DNA of 26,685 bases from CAZCZU01 sp964503475 (GTDB taxonomy: Bacteria; Pseudomonadota; Zetaproteobacteria; Mariprofundales; Mariprofundaceae), in the NCBI GenBank assembly GCA_964503475.1, contig CAZCZU010000035.1:1-26685 (forward strand), given 5' to 3'. The stretch's first letter is position 1. Each line of letters begins with the position of its first letter. The notes under the pieces were generated by a model. It was not told where the DNA came from, did not search any database, and worked only from the letters and a program-made list of their open reading frames with translations. Positions 13,962-21,102 of the stretch are shown here, in pieces. Made by a program: the position numbers and the translations under genes.

Positions 13962-16447
13962 GCCTCGCCGTCCGTCCCCTCCGGGGCATCAACACCCTCT
14001 TCCTCGCCGATCTCCTCATCCTGGCGATCGACGATGCGCACGGCGCCAATGACCCGCTCATCGGAGGTACAACTGATCAGACGCACACCCTGGGTGTTGC
14101 GGCCGATGACGGAGATGCCATCCATACGGATGCGCACCAGGCGACCGGTATTGGTCATCATCATCACCTGATCATCTTCCAGCACCTGCAGGGCAGCGAT
14201 CATCTCGCCGTTGCGGCCGCCGGTTTTCAGTGTGAAGACACCCTGACCGCCGCGTTTCTGGGTATTGTACTCGCTCACGGACGTGCGTTTGCCGTAGCCG
14301 TTCTCGGAGACGGCAAGCAGCGTGGCACGATCGGCCACCAGCGTCATGGCAATCACGTGATCGCCCTTCGGCAGACGCATACCGGTGACACCGCGCGTAC
14401 TGCGCCCCATCGGCCGCACATCGGTCTCGGAGAAGCGGATCGCCTTGCCGCCACTGGAGGCGAGCAGCACATCCTGATCGCCATCGGAGCGGACCACACT
14501 GATCAGATCATCGTCGCCATCGATCTTGATGGCGATGATGCCGTTGGCCCGGATGTTCTTGTATTCGGAGAGCCGGGTCTTCTTGACCACACCGTTACGG
14601 GTCGCCATGACGATATAGTAATTCTCGTCGAACTCGCGCACAGCCAGCGTGGCCGAGATCTTCTCGCCCTTCTCCACCGGCAACAGATTGACCAGTGCCT
14701 TGCCGCGTGCGGCACGCCCGGCCTGTGGAATCTCATACACCTTCTTGCGGAACACGCGGCCGCGATCGGAGAAGAAGAGCAGGAAATCATGCGTCGATGC
14801 GACCATCAACTGGGCCACGAAATCCTCATCCTTGGTGGTCATGGCTGTCTTGCCCTTACCACCGCGGCGCTGGGCCCGGTAGAGCGAGGCGGCATTGCGC
14901 TTGATATAGCCCTCATTGGAGATGGTGACCACCATATCCTCTTCGGTGATCAAATCTTCGACCGAGAGCTCGGCCGTCTCGTCGATGATCTCGGTACGGC
15001 GCGGATCGGCATACTGGTCGCGCACCTCCTCCAGCTCCCCGACAATCACCTGCATCAACAGCTTCTCGTCGGCCAGGATCGCCTTCAGGCGGGAAATCAG
15101 GGCCTGCACCTCTTCGTACTCGGCCTTGATCTTGTCGCGCTCCAGGCCGGTCAGGCGCTGCAGGCGCATGTCGAGAATCGCCTGCGCCTGCTTCTCCGAC
15201 AGACCAAAGCGGGCCATCAGCCCCTCTTTGGCCTCAGCACCCGTCTGGCTGGCGCGAATCAGCTTGATCACCTCATCGATGTTGTCCAGGGCGATCAGCA
15301 GGCCTTCCAGGATATGGGCCCGCGCCTCGGCCTTGGCCAGGTCGAAGAGGCAGCGACGGGTCACCACCTGGCGGCGATGATCGACAAAGTGCAGCAGCAA
15401 CTCGCGCACACCGCACAGCTTCGGCTGGCCATCGACGATGGCCAGGAAGTTGCAGCCGAAGTTGGTCTGCAGCTGGGTATGCTTGTAGAGGTTGTTGAGC
15501 ACCACCTCGGGGATCTCGCCCTTCTTCAGTTCGATGGCGATACGCATGCCTTCGCGATCCGATTCATCGCGCAGGTCGGAGATGCCCTCCATCTTCTTGT
15601 CGCGCACCAGCCCCGCGATCGTCTCGATCAGCTTCGCCTTGTTCACCTGATACGGCAGCTCGGTGATGATCAGCGATTCGCGCTTGGTACGCGGATGAAT
15701 CTCGACAATGGCCTTGGCACGCATGGTCACCGAACCGCGGCCGCTGGTGAACGCATCGCGCATGCCCTTGCGACCGTAGATGAAGCCGCCGGTCGGGAAA
15801 TCCGGCCCCGGCATGATCTGCATCAACTCTTCATCGTCGGCATCCGGATTCCTGATCAGGGCGATGGTCGCATTGATCGCCTCGCCCAGATTATGCGGCG
15901 GGATATTGGTCGCCATACCGACGGCGATACCCTGGGAACCGTTAATCAGCAGGTTCGGGAACTTGGCCGGCAGCACCACCGGCTCGGAGAGCGACTCGTC
16001 GTAGTTGGGTCCGAAATCGACCGTATCCTTGTCGATGTCGGCCAGCAGTTCGCTGGCCACCTTGCTCATGCGCGCTTCGGTGTAACGCATGGCCGCCGGC
16101 GAATCGCCGTCGACCGAACCGAAGTTACCCTGACCGTCGACCAGCAGGTGACGCATGCTCCACGGCTGTGCCATACGCACCATGGCATCGTAAACGGCCG
16201 AGTCGCCGTGCGGATGGTATTTACCGATCACGTCACCGACCACGCGGGCCGATTTCTTGTAGGGCTTGTCGTGGGTAGAACCGAGATCCTGCATGGCGTA
16301 GAGGATGCGGCGATGCACCGGCTTCAGGCCATCGCGGGCATCCGGAAGCGCACGCCCGATGATCACGCTCATGGCGTAATCGAGGTAGGAGCGTTTCATC
16401 TCCTCTTCGATCAATATCGGAACTGCAGGATTCAGATTTTCTTCCAT
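13958..16447 (-). CDS. gyrA: DNA gyrase subunit A
   Basis: The protein has 829 residues from 16447 (GGAGAGGG precedes the start). With this start, S83, D87 and the catalytic tyrosine Y122 (AAMRYTEAR) fall on the E. coli numbers, which supports it. The breakage-reunion domain is followed by the C-terminal wrapping domain with the GyrA box QRRGGKG. GyrA pairs with GyrB to introduce negative supercoils. The quinolone-resistance region reads HPHGDSAVYDAM, the sensitive type at positions 83 and 87. It is slightly shorter than E. coli GyrA (875). It forms an operon with serS, unlike the common gyrA neighbourhood of enterics. Confidence 0.98.
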   Translation of the reverse strand: MEENLNPAVPILIEEEMKRSYLDYAMSVIIGRALPDARDGLKPVHRRILYAMQDLGSTHDKPYKKSARVVGDVIGKYHPHGDSAVYDAMVRMAQPWSMRHLLVDGQGNFGSVDGDSPAAMRYTEARMSKVASELLADIDKDTVDFGPNYDESLSEPVVLPAKFPNLLINGSQGIAVGMATNIPPHNLGEAINATIALIRNPDADDEELMQIMPGPDFPTGGFIYGRKGMRDAFTSGRGSVTMRAKAIVEIHPRTKRESLIITELPYQVNKAKLIETIAGLVRDKKMEGISDLRDESDREGMRIAIELKKGEIPEVVLNNLYKHTQLQTNFGCNFLAIVDGQPKLCGVRELLLHFVDHRRQVVTRRCLFDLAKAEARAHILEGLLIALDNIDEVIKLIRASQTGAEAKEGLMARFGLSEKQAQAILDMRLQRLTGLERDKIKAEYEEVQALISRLKAILADEKLLMQVIVGELEEVRDQYADPRRTEIIDETAELSVEDLITEEDMVVTISNEGYIKRNAASLYRAQRRGGKGKTAMTTKDEDFVAQLMVASTHDFLLFFSDRGRVFRKKVYEIPQAGRAARGKALVNLLPVEKGEKISATLAVREFDENYYIVMATRNGVVKKTRLSEYKNIRANGIIAIKIDGDDDLISVVRSDGDQDVLLASSGGKAIRFSETDVRPMGRSTRGVTGMRLPKGDHVIAMTLVADRATLLAVSENGYGKRTSVSEYNTQKRGGQGVFTLKTGGRNGEMIAALQVLEDDQVMMMTNTGRLVRIRMDGISVIGRNTQGVRLISCTSDERVIGAVRIVDRQDEEIGEEEGVDAPEGTDGEA

Positions 16448-16552
16448 GCTACCCTCTCCACGAATCTGGTGCCCTCGACAGGAGCCGAAAGACAAGGTGA
16501 TATAGTTGATATAAAAGGGTTACTTTCGATTCCTTATTTCTTATACCGTCAA

Positions 16553-16580
16553 ATTATACCGTCAGCCCTTGTGGCTGTAA
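16553..16580 (-). promoter_or_regulatory. Candidate gyrA promoter
   Basis: On the minus strand TTACAG (16575-16580) and a perfect TATAAT (16553-16558) are spaced by 16 bp, about 105 bp upstream of gyrA. TGACGGTATAA occurs twice in tandem here (period 13 bp), so a second -10 may be used. Confidence 0.6.
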
Positions 16581-16633
16581 GCCTGCCTGTTGCGAACGCG
16601 ATGGAACTGTAGTCAACTGGCGGTGTCAGTCAA

Positions 16634-16723
16634 TCAGCTATCATGTGGCGCATGTTCATTGTCGTCCAGTTTATATGTTGATGGCATCGACACATCAATA
16701 AAATATGTCGGTAAAATCGCATT
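16634..16723 (-). pseudogene. Remnant resembling the 3' end of a tyrosine recombinase gene
   Basis: On the minus strand this open stretch ends with codons for YKLDDNEHAPHDS and a stop. The adjacent intact recombinase has YIKLADNEHVSQ at its catalytic-tyrosine region. The DNA match (16651-16673 with 16782-16804) is 21 of 23 bases. It is either a leftover from another copy or an attachment-site duplication. Confidence 0.5.
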
Positions 16724-16740
16724 TCATCGACATATCAATC
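16685..16740. repeat. Direct and inverted repeats beside the recombinase gene
   Basis: CATCGACAcATCAATa (16685-16700) and CATCGACAtATCAATc (16725-16740) are direct repeats with 40-bp period. ATATGTCG (16703-16710) and CGACATAT (16728-16735) are inverted. Lying immediately past the 3' end of the recombinase gene, these may be arm- or core-type binding sites of an attachment site. Confidence 0.5.
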
Positions 16741-17733
16741 TTTCAGATTCGCGATCCCAACCTTATCTCTAATCTGTGACACATGTTCATTGTCGGCCAA
16801 TTTAATATACCGCTCAGTCGTCGTCACTGATGCGTGACCGAGTTGTGATTGCACCAATTTTGGATTTCCGGTACGATGCTGAATCAGAGTGGCATGAGAG
16901 CGTCGGAAGATATGTGTACCCAAGTCGCCACCCATGAACACGGCTGCAGCCGCCAAGGTCTGCCGCACCATGTATCCGATATGCTCATATTTCACTCTTT
17001 CGCACTTCTTGTCGTCTGACTTGGACAGGAACATGGCCTGTTCGCTCTCATGAGGCTCAAAGAGTGGGCGCACTTCACTCAGGTATCCTTTCAAAGCCTC
17101 TTCGGCTTCAACCAGGATTGCTACCTTTCGCACTTTGTTTCCCTTGCCTCGAACCAGCAACGTGCCCGTATTCACATCATACGAATTCTTGTTGAGCATA
17201 TGCAGTTCTGCTCGCCGTATTCCTGTACTGTATAGTACATAGAGCATCGCTATATCCCGCTCGATCTCGATAGGGGAGTGGTGTCTTTTTTCCCCAAGGA
17301 TTCGCCTGGCTTCCAGCACTTTACTGAATGCAGACTCGTCCAGCACATTGCTGTCTGGATCTTGCTGTCGCTTAAACCGTTTTTTGGCAATTATCCGATA
17401 TATCGTTGCCGGGTTTGATTGCGCTTCGCCTTGCATGATCAGGTAATCAAAGAGACTGGTGATAATGGACAGGTAGTTTTTCTCGGTGCTGGTGGACATC
17501 TTGCCAAGCTCGAAAAAGAAGTCCTCGATGTGTGAAGCCTTTGCGTCCCGCAGGGGAATACCGTCACCATGAAGAAAGGATGTGAGCTGGGCCGCTACGC
17601 GCTTGTATTGCCTGATGGTATGTTCGCTTGCCGTTGACCCCAAGGAGTGAAGGAACCGCTCAATGGTATATTGCAACTCGTCGGGCAGCGCCTTTATTAA
17701 CTCCCTGGCAGTGTTTCTTGTAGGGTCTGGCAT
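16735..17733 (-). CDS. Tyrosine recombinase/integrase (XerC/D-like)
   Basis: The protein has 332 residues. The N-terminal SAM-like core-binding domain (about 15-120) is followed by a catalytic domain with all expected residues: R173 (TGIRRAEL), a beta-hairpin Lys (GKGNKVRK, about K200), H274-x-x-R277 (HIFRR), H300 (LGHAS) and nucleophile Y309 (TERYIKL). It should cut and rejoin DNA at a specific site, integrating or resolving its element. Its start overlaps the ERCC4-nuclease stop (TAATG), so the two are co-translated. The 3' end faces the gyrA promoter, 150 bp away, which suggests that the attachment site lies there. Confidence 0.93.
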   Translation of the reverse strand: MPDPTRNTARELIKALPDELQYTIERFLHSLGSTASEHTIRQYKRVAAQLTSFLHGDGIPLRDAKASHIEDFFFELGKMSTSTEKNYLSIITSLFDYLIMQGEAQSNPATIYRIIAKKRFKRQQDPDSNVLDESAFSKVLEARRILGEKRHHSPIEIERDIAMLYVLYSTGIRRAELHMLNKNSYDVNTGTLLVRGKGNKVRKVAILVEAEEALKGYLSEVRPLFEPHESEQAMFLSKSDDKKCERVKYEHIGYMVRQTLAAAAVFMGGDLGTHIFRRSHATLIQHRTGNPKLVQSQLGHASVTTTERYIKLADNEHVSQIRDKVGIANLKD

Positions 17734-18296
17734 TACAGATCGCCTTCCTGCAAGACCCGGCCATAGCCATTTGATTCAAGCCACTCATAGGCATGGCATT
17801 TACTCAGCCAGGATGCCGCAAACTCTTCGGATAACGCTCTATCGCTCCCATAATGGATCTGAATGCTGTATCTGGCCGCTATTGCATCCAGGGAGCCGAC
17901 AACCCCATTGGGATGGGCTTTGACGGCATCTGCGAATTGGTACGGAGATTTTACTTCCTGCCGCGAGGCTTCAATCAGCAGGCACTTGTATTTGAATGAT
18001 CCCATGCGATCAATCATGCGAAGGAATCTGCCGCGATCCGCCATAAGGCTACGCACCACGTCGTTGAGAGTTTTTCGCTCCAGTGCGATCAGATCTTGCA
18101 TGCCTTGGATGGAATAATCTCCAGTGTTGAGGGTTGTCAGAGCTGTGCCGCCAATCCAGTTCCCATACGCATCAAATGAGTAGGGGAGCTGTTCTCTGGT
18201 GTCGATGAGCACCACAGGGCGAGGAACCAGTGTCGTTGTTGACTTGCCGTTTCGCCTGATGATCAGCTTTGATTTTGTTGGAGCTACAGGTGCCAT
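17733..18296 (-). CDS. ERCC4-type (XPF/Mus81-like) nuclease
   Basis: The protein has 187 residues. The nuclease fold is marked by VLIDTREQ (D32, E35), LNTGDYSI (D60) and the hallmark ALERKTLNDVV (E73-R74-K75, D79). XPF/Mus81 nucleases cut branched or flapped DNA with this ERKxxxD motif. Here there is no helicase or (HhH)2 domain, so it is a minimal single-domain version as found in phages and plasmids. It is translationally coupled to the integrase, so a role in resolving recombination or replication intermediates of the element is plausible. An 11-bp inverted repeat lies 39 bp upstream. Confidence 0.88.
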   Translation of the reverse strand: MAPVAPTKSKLIIRRNGKSTTTLVPRPVVLIDTREQLPYSFDAYGNWIGGTALTTLNTGDYSIQGMQDLIALERKTLNDVVRSLMADRGRFLRMIDRMGSFKYKCLLIEASRQEVKSPYQFADAVKAHPNGVVGSLDAIAARYSIQIHYGSDRALSEEFAASWLSKCHAYEWLESNGYGRVLQEGDL

Positions 18297-18334
18297 TCAA
18301 GCTCCCTCAAAAGGCCATTCTGGCGACCTTTTTC

Positions 18335-18362
18335 CTTACTGATAATGGGGATTATCAGTAAG
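18335..18362. promoter_or_regulatory. Palindromic operator-like site
   Basis: CTTACTGATAA (18335-18345) and TTATCAGTAAG (18352-18362) form a perfect 11-bp inverted repeat with a 6-bp spacer. It lies 39 bp upstream of the nuclease-integrase operon, where a promoter is expected. No U-run follows on either strand, so an operator is favoured over a terminator. Confidence 0.6.
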
Positions 18363-18405
18363 GACTGTGTTTTCATGGAAAGAAACCTGGCTACCGCCAT
18401 TCGGT

Positions 18406-18654
18406 TCATGGCCCGGCTTTTTGGCTCTTGGAATCGCTTATTTGGCTATCCCGATCTCTCAGCGGCATGCCTGCGACAGAGAGTGCATACAGGAAACTTC
18501 CAGTTACAATATAAAGGGTATCCATAGCTTTTTCGTACTCGCCATTAAAGATAAGCCATAGAATAGCGCTGGTAAGAACCAACATAACAGCGATTATGCC
18601 TGTTTGATATTCTTTCAGTCTATATTTTGCTCTCTCTTTATTGAGAAAAAACAT
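18406..18654 (-). CDS. Small two-helix membrane protein
   Basis: The protein has 82 residues with two hydrophobic helices (about 17-36 and 46-64), a basic N-terminus and a charged tail. AAGGAGG precedes the start at 18654. It lies between the lipoprotein and the nuclease-integrase operon, on the same strand as both. The family is unknown; predicted inner membrane. Confidence 0.7.
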   Translation of the reverse strand: MFFLNKERAKYRLKEYQTGIIAVMLVLTSAILWLIFNGEYEKAMDTLYIVTGSFLYALSVAGMPLRDRDSQISDSKSQKAGP

Positions 18655-18688
18655 GGATTCCTCCTTATCTCAGCGTATCGCTATCAAC

Positions 18689-19165
18689 TTACAGTCGCTT
18701 TGGTGTCAGCGGTACAAGATGGCGGTTTTGGATTTCCTTCTTGGCATTTTTGGCATCGACCACCCTGAATCCGCCAGTTGCGCCCAAAGCGAAGCGTGCC
18801 TGCAGGCTCAGTTCCACAAAGACCACATCACCAGCATTCAAGTCCAGCTTAATGGGCTCGATGCTTGATGTTGCTTCGTAAGTGCTTGCATCCAGTTCGT
18901 AGGTTCCAGGCTCAACCTCTACTCGGGTATAGCCGATTGCTGCGGTAGTCGCGTTACCTGCATCAGAAAATTCCACAGGGATTTCATAAACCTTATAGTC
19001 GGAGTCGGCAGCACGGTACAAATAAACAACCGCCTTGTCGGACTCAGGGGTGAATGAAGCAGCCAGCTTGGCTTCCGGAGAATCTATCTTCGCAACCGGG
19101 ACGGTTGTGCAGGCCTGCAATCCAAGGGCTGCGATGGCCCCGATGACAAAAATAATCTTTTTCAT
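18689..19165 (-). CDS. Lipoprotein, DUF2846-like
   Basis: The protein has 158 residues. A lipoprotein signal ends in LQAC (Cys19), so it is lipid-anchored. The mature part contains KAVVYLYRAADSDYKVYEIPVEF and EVEPGTYELDAS, the beta-rich pattern of DUF2846 proteins, with a late segment GDVVFVELSLQ. The function of that family is not established. AAGGAG precedes the start. It is transcribed divergently from the partition genes, with their repeat array between. Confidence 0.75.
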   Translation of the reverse strand: MKKIIFVIGAIAALGLQACTTVPVAKIDSPEAKLAASFTPESDKAVVYLYRAADSDYKVYEIPVEFSDAGNATTAAIGYTRVEVEPGTYELDASTYEATSSIEPIKLDLNAGDVVFVELSLQARFALGATGGFRVVDAKNAKKEIQNRHLVPLTPKRL

Positions 19166-19291
19166 GTCACATCTCCTTTTCTTGATTGATGTACTTCTAA
19201 GCGTATCACGCCGAACAATAATGCAAGCCCCACCCTTGTTGAACCCCTCAAATCACCCCATAAACACCAGTTTTTCGCACAACTGCCACCC

Positions 19292-19376
19292 CCACTATTG
19301 GCCCACTATTGGCAACGGTGCTACTGCCGACCTTTCGCATTTTGACATTTGCGGGCCATTTGTGGGCCGTTAGTGG
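19292..19376. repeat. Centromere/operator-like repeat array upstream of parM
   Basis: Four copies of a CCACTAWYGGCCC-like 13-mer are arranged as two opposed pairs: CCACTATTGGC at 19292 and 19303 (11-bp period), and inverted GGGCCATTTGTGG at 19353 and GGGCCGTTAGTGG at 19364 (again 11-bp period). A TTGACA box (19342-19347) lies between the pairs. One-turn spacing and opposed pairs fit a parC/stbS-type centromere that also acts as operator for the downstream genes. Confidence 0.7.
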
Positions 19377-19403
19377 CACTAATCCACTACCAGGAGGTAA
19401 ATT

Positions 19404-20372
19404 ATGTTTTGTATGGGTCTTGATATTGGCTACTCAAATTTGAAAGTTCAGTTTGGAAAAAAGGATGAAGGAAGTTCCCGCGTCCTCCCTGTCGGTGTTG
19501 CCCCCGACATGGGGAAACACGGCTTTGGTCTTGATGGCCACTTAAAGGATGCGGTTCGCGTGGTTGTTGACGACAGTGCCTACTTCGCTGGAATCTCACC
19601 CGACCGTGTGCCGGAGAAGCCCCGCTCTCTCCATGCCGACTACCCTTCCACTGTTGATTATCGCGCTCTTTTTAATGCAGCGCTGCTTCTGTCTTCGACG
19701 CAGAGTATTGACCGTCTCGTGACAGGTCTGCCGGTTGAGCACTATCTGAACAAGGAACAGGTAAAGAAGTTGACCACCGCTTTGAAGGGCGAACATAAGA
19801 TCACCCCCAAGCGCACGGTTGAAGTAAAGAATGTCACTGTGGTTCCGCAGCCTATCGGTGGATACATGACCGCATTTAAGGAGCGTCCCGAAATCGAACA
19901 GATGCGTGTGCTGATTCTCGATCCGGGCTTCTTTTCTGTTGACTGGGTTGTTATCCGCGACGGTGCGGTTGAGCCAGGCACAATGGGAACCTCACTAAAG
20001 GCCATGTCCGTTCTGCTGGAAGAAGCATCCTCGCTTATTCAGTCGGAGCATGGCGGACGTGTTATTGTGGAAGATATTGAGCGTGCAATCCGCTCCGGAA
20101 AAAGCAGCATCATGCTGTTTGGCGAGAACATTGAGATTGCTCCATATCTTGCCCAGGCATCCAAGACCGTAGGCGACATGGTTATGACCGCAGTAAAGGC
20201 TGAGATCCGGGGGGTGAAGGCCGAGGTTGATGCCGTCCTGCTGGTCGGTGGCGGTTCGTCATTCTACACCGATGCGGCGCACGCGACCTTTCCGCGAGCC
20301 AAACTGATCAAGCCGGCTAACGCTGTCACAGCCAATGCGGAAGGCTTTTGGCATCTTGGACTGGAGGCGTAA
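19404..20372 (+). CDS. parM: ParM/StbA-like actin-family ATPase
   Basis: The protein has 322 residues, typical of the family. Actin-fold signatures are the phosphate-1 loop GLDIGYSNLK (5-14), phosphate-2 LDPGFFSVDW (172-181), the adenosine region VGGG (281-284), and a final ANAEGFW. ParM-like proteins polymerise with ATP to push plasmid copies apart. A strong GGAGG precedes the ATG; M4 is an alternative. The gene lies directly downstream of a repeat array and 3 bp before a small partner gene, the normal layout of a type II partition cassette. Its presence suggests that the right-hand element replicates as a plasmid at times. Confidence 0.88.
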   Translation: MFCMGLDIGYSNLKVQFGKKDEGSSRVLPVGVAPDMGKHGFGLDGHLKDAVRVVVDDSAYFAGISPDRVPEKPRSLHADYPSTVDYRALFNAALLLSSTQSIDRLVTGLPVEHYLNKEQVKKLTTALKGEHKITPKRTVEVKNVTVVPQPIGGYMTAFKERPEIEQMRVLILDPGFFSVDWVVIRDGAVEPGTMGTSLKAMSVLLEEASSLIQSEHGGRVIVEDIERAIRSGKSSIMLFGENIEIAPYLAQASKTVGDMVMTAVKAEIRGVKAEVDAVLLVGGGSSFYTDAAHATFPRAKLIKPANAVTANAEGFWHLGLEA

Positions 20373-20375
20373 AAA

Positions 20376-20618
20376 ATGCGTGTCTATGTCCGTATAGGAC
20401 AAGGGGCTGAGGAGCTAAAGGCGGATCTTGAACGCTTGCCGGCAAAGCAAAGGGCCGAACGGCTCCGCATTCTCGCCAGCATTGGTCTGTCTGTTATCAA
20501 TTCAGAGAGCAGGGAAGGCGATACTGTGAACCGGAGATCTGTTGTAAGCAACAACCCTCCTGATGAGGAAAAATCGGCTGTTGCAGCAAACTTGTTGCAC
20601 AGCCTTGGAAGCAATTGA
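20376..20618 (+). CDS. ParR/StbB-like partition adaptor (putative)
   Basis: The protein has 80 residues. The first residues MRVYVRIG look like a DNA-binding beta strand, followed by helices (EELKADLERLPAKQRAERLRILASIGLSVI), a pattern compatible with a ribbon-helix-helix. The tail is polar and may contact the filament. It starts 3 bp after parM and is followed by a terminator, so it completes the cassette. ParR proteins bind the centromere repeats and link them to ParM. The assignment rests on context more than sequence. Confidence 0.65.
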   Translation: MRVYVRIGQGAEELKADLERLPAKQRAERLRILASIGLSVINSESREGDTVNRRSVVSNNPPDEEKSAVAANLLHSLGSN

Positions 20619-20651
20619 TAAATGGGGCCATTCGGCCCCATTTACGTTTTT
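20619..20651 (+). terminator. Intrinsic terminator of the partition operon
   Basis: TAAATGGGGCC (20619-20629) and GGCCCCATTTA (20634-20644) form a perfect 11-bp stem with an ATTC loop, followed by CG and a five-T run (20647-20651). It overlaps the stop of the ParR-like gene. Confidence 0.85.
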
Positions 20652-20658
20652 ATCTTTA

Positions 20659-20871
20659 TCACATGAGTTTCTCTTTCTCACGCTGAAAGACTTTACGACC
20701 GTATGCTGCCCACCTCTGTCGAGAGTGGGTTGAAAGCGCGAGCATGCGCTTTTCATAGCGCTCTTTCAGGGTATGCAGCTTGCGTACCTGCTCAGCCGTG
20801 ATTTCACGGCTGAAAGCGTGAGCCAAAGCCCTATGGAACCCGGTCACAATAGCCTCCGTTTTATCATACAT
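20659..20871 (-). CDS. Small basic helical protein
   Basis: The protein has 70 residues, rich in Lys, Arg and Glu (for example RKLHTLKERYEKRM and KVFQREKEKLM), predicted as two long helices without membrane segments. CGCAAGGAGG precedes the start and belongs to the shared structured leader. The family is unknown; nucleic-acid binding is possible from charge alone. It converges with the partition operon. Confidence 0.65.
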   Translation of the reverse strand: MYDKTEAIVTGFHRALAHAFSREITAEQVRKLHTLKERYEKRMLALSTHSRQRWAAYGRKVFQREKEKLM

Positions 20872-21102
20872 GGTTTCCTCCTTGCGTTATTTTTACTCCG
20901 ACAAAGAGAACTTGACCCCTGACGGGGAGAAGAATCTCCCTGACAGGGCTTTTTTGCTGGTTAAGGCCAGCTCCTTCCCGATCACGGCCCGCAGGCGGTG
21001 AATCGAAATCCTCACGTCTGTTTTTACAGCAGCCTTTCATCTATGGCGTCCGCCTTGAACGCAGTAGATGAAAGGCTGGGGAGGCATAATGCCCCCCACA
21101 GC
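20872..21102 (-). promoter_or_regulatory. Structured leader, copy 1 (of six)
   Basis: Reading the minus strand: a hairpin just after the primase stop (21078-21097), a 14-bp stem CAGCCTTTCATCTA/TAGATGAAAGGCTG (21030-21078), a second hairpin, the invariant block GGAGCTGGCCTTAACCAGCA (20955-20974), a GC-rich hairpin CCCTG...CAGGG with inner GGGAGA/TCTCCC (20917-20949), and TCTCTTTG complementary to the following CAAGGAGG ribosome binding site. Confidence 0.7.

Noticed and set aside
13958..16447. gyrA resistance substitutions.
   Set aside because: Positions 83 and 87 are Ser and Asp, the unmodified types, so nothing unusual is indicated.
14357..16612. A plus-strand open frame of about 750 codons opposite gyrA.
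   Set aside because: It is the antisense of a certain gene in a GC-rich region, has no ribosome binding site, and its composition is the mirror of gyrA codons.
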